A DNA stretch of 64,000 nt. Source: Bacteroidales bacterium. GTDB lineage: Bacteria; Bacteroidota; Bacteroidia; Bacteroidales; Marinilabiliaceae. The stretch covers positions 62,001 through 126,000 of the forward strand of contig JAKSLH010000003.1 in NCBI GenBank assembly GCA_024401335.1, read 5' to 3'. The notes below the pieces were generated by a model. That model was not told where the DNA came from. It saw nothing but the letters and a program-made list of their open reading frames with translations, and ran no database searches. Shown here piece after piece: positions 9,862 through 17,071 of the stretch. Numbering within the stretch: position 1 is the first letter of the stretch; each line of letters begins with the position of its first letter. The translations under genes were made by a program, and so were the position numbers.

Positions 9862-11171
9862 TGAGCAAGCAGGAAGTAGCATTATTCAAGACTGTCGACG
9901 TTGTCTCACTGGGCTGTTCTAAAAACCTGGTCGATAGCGAACGTCTGATGGCTCAGCTTAAGGCTAACAACATAAGGGTGACACACGATGCCGAGAAACC
10001 TAAGGGCGAGGTGGCTGTCATCAACACTTGTGGCTTCATCGGTGATGCTAAAGAGGAGAGTGTCGACACTATTCTTCAGTTCGCCGAGCTGAAACGCAGG
10101 GGTAAGATAAAGAAGCTTTATGTCATGGGGTGTTTGTCTGAACGTTATCGCAAAGATCTCACTGAAAGCATCCCGGAAGTAGATAAGTTCTATGGCAAAT
10201 TCGACTGGAGTGGTATTATAACCGAACTGGGGGCCACCTACCGTCGAGATCTGATGAGTGAACGATCTGTTACAACACCAACGCATTACGCATATCTAAA
10301 GATATCTGAAGGATGCAACCGTATGTGCTCTTATTGCGCTATTCCTTTGATTACTGGTCGCCACACTTCGCGTCCAATGGAGGAGATCATCGCTGAAGTA
10401 GAGCATCTTGCTTCGCTGGGTGTCAAGGAGATTCAGGTGATTGCCCAGGATCTCTCGTCTTACGGAACTGACCTCTATAAGGAGAACAAACTCGCTGAAC
10501 TCATAGATAAGATATCTCAGGTCGATGGCATACAGTGGATTCGTCTCCATTATGCTTATCCTGCCGGTTTCCCTAAGGACATCTTGCCTGTGATGGCTAA
10601 TAACCCTAAGGTGTGTAAGTATCTCGATCTTGCCCTCCAGCACATTTCCGACCACATGCTCGGCGTTATGCTCCGCAAGATTAATAAGGAACAGACTTTG
10701 GCTCTTCTTAAGGAGATTCGCGAGAAGGTTCCTGGTATCCACATCAGAACTACTTTCATCGCTGGTCACCCTCAGGAGACTGAAGAGGACTTCAAGGAGC
10801 TTATGGAGTTTGTCAGGGAGGCTAAATTCGAACGTCTTGGCGTCTTCCCTTATTCTCACGAAGAAGATACTTATAGCTATAAGCACTACGAAGATAATAT
10901 ACCCGACGAGGTTAAGCAGCAACGTGCTGAGGCTATCATGGAGCTACAGTGTGGAATAAGCCAGGAACTTAACAGCAAGAAGGTGGGCTCAATGATGAAG
11001 GTGATTATCGACAGATACGAAGATGGACAGTATATCGGCCGTTCTGAATTCGACTCTCCTGAGGTCGATCCTGAAGTGATAATAACTACTGATCGTCAAC
11101 TTAAGGTCGGCGAGATGTATGAAGTGAGAATTACTTCGGCAGAAGACTACGACCTGATGGCAATGATTTGA
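9861..11171 (+). CDS. rimO: Ribosomal protein uS12 methylthiotransferase RimO
   Basis: 436 residues. The N-terminal MTTase domain has cluster cysteines in GCSKN (C19), NTCGF and MGCLSE. The radical-SAM core has CNRMCSYC (C153, C157, C160), and a C-terminal TRAM domain contains the YIGRSEFDSPEVD stretch. The ASERYRKDL-type context and GRHTSRPMEEI after the SAM motif match RimO rather than MiaB. It adds a methylthio group to an aspartate of ribosomal protein S12 using two 4Fe-4S clusters. It overlaps ftsY by one base and shares its promoter. Confidence 0.95.
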   Translation: MSKQEVALFKTVDVVSLGCSKNLVDSERLMAQLKANNIRVTHDAEKPKGEVAVINTCGFIGDAKEESVDTILQFAELKRRGKIKKLYVMGCLSERYRKDLTESIPEVDKFYGKFDWSGIITELGATYRRDLMSERSVTTPTHYAYLKISEGCNRMCSYCAIPLITGRHTSRPMEEIIAEVEHLASLGVKEIQVIAQDLSSYGTDLYKENKLAELIDKISQVDGIQWIRLHYAYPAGFPKDILPVMANNPKVCKYLDLALQHISDHMLGVMLRKINKEQTLALLKEIREKVPGIHIRTTFIAGHPQETEEDFKELMEFVREAKFERLGVFPYSHEEDTYSYKHYEDNIPDEVKQQRAEAIMELQCGISQELNSKKVGSMMKVIIDRYEDGQYIGRSEFDSPEVDPEVIITTDRQLKVGEMYEVRITSAEDYDLMAMI

Positions 11172-11205
11172 TTTTCAAGGGGCAATCCCCATAAAACTTT
11201 ATAAT

Positions 11206-11718
11206 ATGGCAAACAACGCTCAAACACTCAAAGACGCCGACTACAAGATCATTCCTGGTTTTGGCTTTGGCAAGGTGAAATTCGGTATTAAGAAGGACGA
11301 ACTCCTCAAGATAATGGGTCAGCCTGACGAAATCGAAGAAGACGCTAATTATGGTGATGCTCCCGATGATAAGGTGACTGTGTTCTACTACGATCAGGAT
11401 GGCTTCTCTGTATCTTTCGACAAGGATGCTAAGTATCGCCTCACTGAGATGTCTTTCGATAGCGACGCTTTCGTTCTCGAAGACAAGGTTAGGGTAGGCA
11501 TGGGCAAGGACGAGGTCCTCGATATCCTTAAGAAGGCGGGCTACGACGAGCCTAGCGAGGAGGATCTATCTGAAGATCTCTCTCCAGAAAACGAGGGCAC
11601 TGAAGCTTATACCTACGACGATAAGAACGTGACTCTCTGGTTCGACCACGAAGTGCTCGGCACTATCCAGACTGGTCCTTTCTGGCTTGATTCTGATACT
11701 ATCAAATGGCCTGAATAA
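11206..11718 (+). CDS. Acidic hypothetical protein with two internal repeats
   Basis: 170 residues, very acidic, with no signal peptide or membrane span. Two halves look alike: GFGKVKFGIKKDELLKIMGQ (about 19-38) and EDKVRVGMGKDEVLDILKKA (about 90-109). Each is followed by beta strands with aromatic FYYD / TYDDKNVTLWF segments, reminiscent of the SmpA/BLIP-like alpha-beta repeat. No function is assigned. It follows rimO by 34 bp with a small GGGG-CAAT-CCCC hairpin (11179-11190) between them, and ends at a strong terminator, so it may be the last gene of the ftsY operon. Confidence 0.75.
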   Translation: MANNAQTLKDADYKIIPGFGFGKVKFGIKKDELLKIMGQPDEIEEDANYGDAPDDKVTVFYYDQDGFSVSFDKDAKYRLTEMSFDSDAFVLEDKVRVGMGKDEVLDILKKAGYDEPSEEDLSEDLSPENEGTEAYTYDDKNVTLWFDHEVLGTIQTGPFWLDSDTIKWPE

Positions 11719-11744
11719 GTTTTTTTCTATCGGCATAAAAAAGA

Positions 11745-11776
11745 AGAGGCTGACTAGTTAATAGTCAGCCTCTCGC
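11745..11776. terminator. Bidirectional terminator between convergent genes
   Basis: Perfect 12-bp stem AGAGGCTGACTA / TAGTCAGCCTCT (11745-11756 and 11762-11773) with a 5-nt loop. An A-rich left flank gives a U tract to transcripts from the minus strand. Confidence 0.8.
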
Positions 11777-11792
11777 TTTATCTGTATGTCAC

Positions 11793-12650
11793 TTAATCTA
11801 TCGCCTCTGCTATTGTGGTGCTGATGATCTTGGCCTCTGTAAGCTGACCAATCTTCCACACTGTCCAGTAGATGCCACACTCCCCGTCATCATCTTTCAA
11901 TGTCAATAGATATCTGAGGTCCGAAAGCTCACATACGTATGCCTGCCTTCCCAGATTCCTAAAAATGATGCTTCGCGATGGTAATTCTGCTCCCATGATG
12001 TCTGCTGCCGAACAGATGATGCCAACGCCCCATCCTCGCATATCTACATTCTCTCCATATTGGTTCACTCCCATCATGTCTCCTGTGGTCTCAAATGTGA
12101 ACTCTACAAGCGCCTTGTCCGAATATCCCTCAAACTGGTCACTTGATATTATTCCTATGTCCGACATCTTGAGCTCCTTGCGCTCGCCATATGTGTGAAC
12201 TCTGTCCAGATATGCATCTTTTACTGTCATCTCACAAATGGTGTCACACAAGAGGAAGATGCTCTTTACTTTGTTTTTGTACTCTTCATTGAGCTTTACC
12301 TTCAGCGATGTCGCTCCATTCACTATGGTCGAGACGTCACGGCTCTCATTGCCTTCTGTTACATATCTTACTATGAGATTGAGCTTGCTTACAGGGCCCT
12401 CTATGTCTTTGAGGTCTACAACAACCAGATCGTAATTGCTTAGGTCATAAAATGCATTTTTGTCTTCCTCGTCTCCTGCTAGCCAGCCTCTTCCACTCCA
12501 TGCATCGTTAAATACTATGTGGCTTGTCTGTGGATCATAGTCTGAAGACCATCCGAAATCCATCTGTGTTTTGTCAAGTATGTTGGGCTCTTTATCTTGA
12601 CATGCGTTGAGTGTTAGGACAACAGCTGCAATTGGTAAAATCTTGTTCAT
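11793..12650 (-). CDS. Hypothetical outer-membrane lipoprotein
   Basis: 285 residues with a lipoprotein signal peptide; the lipobox LNAC gives Cys17, followed by QDKEPN. The rest is predicted soluble and rich in beta strands, with a patterned W/F/Y content (MDFGWSSDYDPQT, GIYWTVWKIGQL). No family was recognised and no catalytic motif is visible. It is a single gene, convergent with the acidic protein and divergent from the first YfiR/TonB cassette; the 260-bp divergent spacer holds the cassette promoter. Confidence 0.75.
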   Translation of the reverse strand: MNKILPIAAVVLTLNACQDKEPNILDKTQMDFGWSSDYDPQTSHIVFNDAWSGRGWLAGDEEDKNAFYDLSNYDLVVVDLKDIEGPVSKLNLIVRYVTEGNESRDVSTIVNGATSLKVKLNEEYKNKVKSIFLLCDTICEMTVKDAYLDRVHTYGERKELKMSDIGIISSDQFEGYSDKALVEFTFETTGDMMGVNQYGENVDMRGWGVGIICSAADIMGAELPSRSIIFRNLGRQAYVCELSDLRYLLTLKDDDGECGIYWTVWKIGQLTEAKIISTTIAEAID

Positions 12651-12848
12651 TGTTGTTTTTGATGATTGCGTTTTTACATAATGGTCATATTACGTATGTT
12701 CATTCTAAAGGTTCTCTTTTGTTCGCTTAATTTCTAATGCGTTTAATTTGTTAAAAACAAGCGACCTATAGGCTTTTTATAGTATATCTCCTCGTCTTTA
12801 CTCTATTATAATAGTAAATTATGCCGATAAACGAATAAAAACTGATGA

Positions 12849-12883
12849 TTTCAATAAAATATAAGTAAAATAGATTAATTTTG
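12849..12883 (+). promoter_or_regulatory. Promoter of the first YfiR/TonB-receptor cassette
   Basis: Perfect -7 element TAATTTTG (12876-12883) with a TTTC -33-like element (12849-12852) 23 bp upstream. The start codon is 28 bp downstream in an A-rich leader. Confidence 0.6.
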
Positions 12884-12911
12884 CATCAATATATAACAAG
12901 AGAAAAGTAAA

Positions 12912-13415
12912 ATGAAAAAATCAATCCTAACACTGCTTTTAGTGTTGTTCGCTATGTCGGCAAAAGCACAGATGGCACAGTTCCAAGCACTGTACATCTA
13001 TAATTTTGCTAAGAACATCGGCTGGCCTTCAGAAGATGCATCGAAAGAACTAGTCATCACAATCATAGGTGACAATGATTTGGCTGCAGAACTCAACAAG
13101 TTGGCTGCATCTAAGGCTATCGGTTCCCGTAAGGTCGTTGTTAAAGAATCAGCTACTGCTAATGGCTTGCAAAAGTCAGACATCATTTGTCTTGGCGACG
13201 CAAAATCTAGCCAGATCTCTTCTCTTCTCGCAGCTCAAGAGGGTAACAAGAACCTTATCGTTTGCGGCAAGAAAGGATTGTGCGCTCAGGGTGCAGGCAT
13301 ATCTTTCGTCTCAGAAGGCGGCAAGTTGAAATTCGAAATCTCCAACAAAAACATTTCTAAACGAGGTCTTCAGGTCAGCCAGAAGCTGTTGCAGCTTGGC
13401 ACAGAAGTAGACTAA
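12912..13415 (+). CDS. YfiR-like (DUF4154) periplasmic protein, copy 1
   Basis: 167 residues: signal peptide (about 1-19, ending SAKAQ), then the DUF4154/YfiR fold with ALYIYNFAKNIGWP, VITIIGDNDLAAEL and GISFVSEGGKLKFEISNKN. Cysteines at ICLG and VCGKKGLC may form disulfides, as in Pseudomonas YfiR. In Pseudomonas, YfiR restrains the diguanylate cyclase YfiN; no GGDEF protein is present here, so the output must differ. It is 16 bp ahead of a TonB receptor and nearly identical (about 90%) to copy 2. The physical pairing suggests it works with the receptor in the periplasm (inference). Confidence 0.85.
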   Translation: MKKSILTLLLVLFAMSAKAQMAQFQALYIYNFAKNIGWPSEDASKELVITIIGDNDLAAELNKLAASKAIGSRKVVVKESATANGLQKSDIICLGDAKSSQISSLLAAQEGNKNLIVCGKKGLCAQGAGISFVSEGGKLKFEISNKNISKRGLQVSQKLLQLGTEVD

Positions 13416-13431
13416 TCGAAACAACTCTAAG

Positions 13432-16338
13432 ATGAAAATAAAATTTATTGTATTAGCATTGGCTGCGATGTTATTGTCGGTTGACATGACAGCACAGCAA
13501 CAGTTGACAAAAGAACAAATTCTTAACATGTCAATAGAGGAACTCTCTGAGTTGCCTCTCGAAGATTTGATGCAGGCTGTTGAGACACTCGGTGTATCAA
13601 GCGTTGATGAACTTTTTGCTATGATTATGAACAAGAATGTCTCTTCTGCTTCTAAGAAGGAGGAAGATACATTTACTTCGCCATTGTCATCAACAGTTAT
13701 CACTAAGAACGAGATGCGTACCTATGGTGTGACATCTATCGAGGAGGCTTTCCGCCTTATCCCTGGTATGATCGTTACCGAAAAGACTAACGGTATGTAC
13801 GACGTTCAGATGCGTGGTCTCAACAATATCCCTGACAACAACATGTATCTCTATACTGAGAATGCCAACACTCTTATCATGATTGATGGCCGTCCTGTTC
13901 AGAGCTACGTGATGGGTTCTTGTAACTTCGATGTGCTCCCTATCTCTATCGAAGATATCGAACGTATCGAGGTTGTTCGTGGTGCTTGCGGCGCTCTCTA
14001 TGGTGCTAACGCTGTTACTGGCGTTATCAATATCCTTACAGAGAAGCCTGGTGAGTCTTCTAACCTCATTAGCGGTAACATCCAGATGGGTTCACAGAAC
14101 ACTTACATTGGCGATTTCGCTGTTCGTAAGGCTTTCAACAACAAGATCGCTGCTGGTCTTACTGTTAATATGCAGCATCGTGAGCGTCCTACTGATAAGC
14201 TCTATGTTATCCCAGGTCAGAGCGGTCTGTTCTATTGCGACAATAACGCTATAATGCCAGAACCTGGTGCTGTCGAATATACTGTTTACTCTTCTGAATT
14301 CGATAAGGAATTCCGTAAGTACAAGACATCAGATCCACAGACATATCTCGCTCTCTACCAGCAGAAGGCTTTGCTTCTTCAGCAGCGTCTTGGTGTGATG
14401 CAGGCTGGTAACGGTGTCGGTGGGTACTATAATGTGTCTGAAATCGACCAGTTTAAGCAGTTCTATCCTGAATATGATGATCAGGGTCAGCAGATTGTTT
14501 CTTATCGTATTTTCGATGCTAAGGAACCAGAAACTCCAGGTGCAAATATGTTCCCATCACCCGAACTCGCTCGTAAGCAGGCTGGTATCAATGCATACAT
14601 CACTTTGACTCCTGCTCCTGATGTTACAATCAATATCACCGGTGGTTATCAGAACTCAGAGGCTAAATCTACTCCTGTAGGTGATGATATCTTCTCATTC
14701 AATGGCCGTATATCTAAGACTGGTCACGCTACTCTCGACGCCTCAATCAAGGATCTTCGCGTTCTTGCAAATTATCATGGCGGTGTTCAGAATTATGCAG
14801 AGGGCGTCCCTGGCTTCAAGATTTTTGTTAATGAGTTCAACGCTTCTGCTGAATATGACTTCAACGTTGGTGGACTCGGGATTCGTCCAGGTATCTCTTA
14901 CCAGAATCTTCAATATGACGATTATGTTCCTGACTACTATGATGAAGCTAATAAGAAATGGATGTTCCATGATCCTGGCTACAAGTATAAGGAAGGTACT
15001 AACAACCACCTCTCTGGCTTCTTGACTTATGGCGGTAAGCTCGAGACTATTGCTCCTAGTGTTCGCCTTGACTATAAGCTCGGTGATGTTCGTCTCATCG
15101 GTGCATACCGTGCCGACAAGACTAATATCCCTGATAAGTGGCACCACTCATGGCAGTTCGCCGCTAGCTACTCTATAAACGACAACAACTTCATCCGTCT
15201 TGTTTATGGTCGTGCTAATCGCGGTACTAACCTCGTTAACTCTACTGCCGACTTCGAATGGACTCGTACTAATATGGTCTATCCTAAGCGTCTCCACTTC
15301 GAGAAGAACAAGGAAGCTGACTTCATGAAGATCGATAACATCGAACTTGGTTATCGTTGGAAGCCTTCTCAGAAGGTGCTCGTTGATGCAGAATTGTTCT
15401 ACTCTATAAGCAACAACTACGGTGCCCTCATGGCTAGCTCTGCTTCTATGAATGTTCAGAACGAAGGTACACAGGCTATCATAATGAAGCTTCGTGAAGG
15501 TCTCAATATTTATGAGGGTATGTTTGGTGGTCGTGAGGGACTTGCTCAGGCTGTTGCCGCTAACCCTGATCTCATCAAGGAGGCTCTTACTAAGATGATC
15601 TCTGGTTCGGGCGACTCCTATGAAGATGAGGGTTTCGACCTCGGTCTTCTCCTCGAGCCTTATGCTAACATCAAGTACTCTTCACTACCTTATAAGGTTA
15701 ATCAGATTGGTCTTTCATTCAACGTTGACTACATCATCTCTTCTAAGTTGATCGCTAAGTTGAACGCTAACTTCCAGAATACTACTATCGACAACTATTA
15801 TGTCTACAACCAGACTAGCGATATTCAAGCTATGCTCGGCGAGGCTAAGGGAAGCGCAACTAATGAACTCTCACAGGCTTTTGCTGGCATCATTCAGCAG
15901 TATCTCTTAAATGGTAAGTCTGTTAAGGAGGCTGCCGATCTAGTTCTTGGTCCTAAGTATAACGCAAAGAAGAACTGGTCTGAATTCGGTAATACTACTA
16001 TTACTCACGACGACTCTTCTACTCCTAAGTCTAATGGCGTTAAGCATAAGGATACACCTTCTTTCTATGGTATGCTCGGCCTTATCTATAAGCCTATGCA
16101 GCAGCTCGAGGTTTCGGCTTTCGCTAACTTCATCGGTAAGCGTACCTACACTACTAAGTATGGCGCTGAAAAACTCGACAACCGTTGCACTGTCAACATG
16201 AAGGTTGGTTATAAGCCTATACAGCAGATGGAGTTGTTCTTCAATGCTCACAACCTCTTTAATACCGAAAAGCGCGAATTCGTTTATTGCGACGAAATCG
16301 GCGGTATCTACACCATCGGTGTTAACTTCGGTTTCTAA
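13432..16338 (+). CDS. TonB-dependent outer-membrane receptor, copy 1
   Basis: 968 residues. It has a signal peptide, then a distinctive helical N-terminal stretch (ILNMSIEELSELPLEDLMQA, then SSVDELFAMIMNKNVSSASK) instead of the CarboxypepD-like domain of SusC. The plug domain follows (SSTVITKNEMRTYGVTSIEE, ERIEVVRGACGALYGANAVT, GVINILTEKP), then a long beta-barrel ending in aromatic GIYTIGVNFGF. It imports an unknown ligand using TonB energy. No SusD partner is present; instead it is paired with a YfiR-like gene. It ends at a terminator before the second cassette. Confidence 0.92.
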   Translation: MKIKFIVLALAAMLLSVDMTAQQQLTKEQILNMSIEELSELPLEDLMQAVETLGVSSVDELFAMIMNKNVSSASKKEEDTFTSPLSSTVITKNEMRTYGVTSIEEAFRLIPGMIVTEKTNGMYDVQMRGLNNIPDNNMYLYTENANTLIMIDGRPVQSYVMGSCNFDVLPISIEDIERIEVVRGACGALYGANAVTGVINILTEKPGESSNLISGNIQMGSQNTYIGDFAVRKAFNNKIAAGLTVNMQHRERPTDKLYVIPGQSGLFYCDNNAIMPEPGAVEYTVYSSEFDKEFRKYKTSDPQTYLALYQQKALLLQQRLGVMQAGNGVGGYYNVSEIDQFKQFYPEYDDQGQQIVSYRIFDAKEPETPGANMFPSPELARKQAGINAYITLTPAPDVTINITGGYQNSEAKSTPVGDDIFSFNGRISKTGHATLDASIKDLRVLANYHGGVQNYAEGVPGFKIFVNEFNASAEYDFNVGGLGIRPGISYQNLQYDDYVPDYYDEANKKWMFHDPGYKYKEGTNNHLSGFLTYGGKLETIAPSVRLDYKLGDVRLIGAYRADKTNIPDKWHHSWQFAASYSINDNNFIRLVYGRANRGTNLVNSTADFEWTRTNMVYPKRLHFEKNKEADFMKIDNIELGYRWKPSQKVLVDAELFYSISNNYGALMASSASMNVQNEGTQAIIMKLREGLNIYEGMFGGREGLAQAVAANPDLIKEALTKMISGSGDSYEDEGFDLGLLLEPYANIKYSSLPYKVNQIGLSFNVDYIISSKLIAKLNANFQNTTIDNYYVYNQTSDIQAMLGEAKGSATNELSQAFAGIIQQYLLNGKSVKEAADLVLGPKYNAKKNWSEFGNTTITHDDSSTPKSNGVKHKDTPSFYGMLGLIYKPMQQLEVSAFANFIGKRTYTTKYGAEKLDNRCTVNMKVGYKPIQQMELFFNAHNLFNTEKREFVYCDEIGGIYTIGVNFGF

Positions 16339-16365
16339 AGTCTAGTTATCTAATCGATAATAGCC

Positions 16366-16401
16366 AGAGGCTGCCTCATTTTGAGGTGGTCTCTTTTTTT
16401 T
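16366..16401 (+). terminator. Terminator after TonB receptor copy 1
   Basis: 13-bp stem with three G:T pairs (16366-16378 with 16382-16394), 3-nt loop and eight T residues. It separates the two cassettes transcriptionally. Confidence 0.85.
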
Positions 16402-16540
16402 GTCTAAACCAGAACTAGTTTGTTCGATTATGCGTAATTTTTGTCATATTGTGTAATATCATGTTTTTTTCTTAAAAACTCAGCAACTAAATATCACACT
16501 ATTCGTACCAATCAAAAAATCATTTTAACAAACTGAGAAA

Positions 16541-17044
16541 ATGAAAAAACTATTTCTAACTTTTTTGCTAGTATGCAGCTGCGTTCTTGCAAAGGCTCAG
16601 ATGGCACAGTTCCAGGCACTGTACATCTACAACTTTGCTAAGAACATCGGATGGCCAGCTGATGATGCATCCAAAGATCTGGTTATTACTATCATCGGTG
16701 ATAACGATCTTGCTGCTGAACTTAACAAACTTGCCGCTTCTAAAGCTATTGGATCACGCAAGGTTGTCATCAAAGAATCTGCTACGACCAACGGATTGCA
16801 GAAGTCTGACATTATCTGCCTCGGCGAATCAAAGGCCGGTCAGATCGCTTCTCTTCTCTCTGCTCAAGAGGGTAACAAAAATCTTATCGTATGCGGTAAG
16901 AAAGGCCTTTGCTCACAGGGTGCCGGTATAGCATTCGTATCTGAAGGTGGTAAGCTTAAGTTCGAGATTTCTAACAAGAACATCTCTAAGCGTGGCCTTC
17001 AGGTGAGCCAGAAGCTCCTTCAGCTCGGTACAGAGGTCGATTAA
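16541..17044 (+). CDS. YfiR-like (DUF4154) periplasmic protein, copy 2
   Basis: 167 residues, the same length as copy 1 and about 90% identical in the mature part. Changes are mostly conservative (for example SED to ADD, GDAKSSQISS to GESKAGQIAS), while many synonymous positions differ. The signal peptide (MKKLFLTFLLVCSCVLAKAQ) has diverged more than the mature protein. The cysteines of ICLG and VCGKKGLC are kept. It is 27 bp upstream of TonB receptor copy 2. A weak -7 candidate lies in the 139-bp spacer after the copy 1 terminator, but none is convincing. Confidence 0.85.
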   Translation: MKKLFLTFLLVCSCVLAKAQMAQFQALYIYNFAKNIGWPADDASKDLVITIIGDNDLAAELNKLAASKAIGSRKVVIKESATTNGLQKSDIICLGESKAGQIASLLSAQEGNKNLIVCGKKGLCSQGAGIAFVSEGGKLKFEISNKNISKRGLQVSQKLLQLGTEVD

Positions 17045-17071
17045 CTAATGTAAGATAATTAAATCAGTAAT

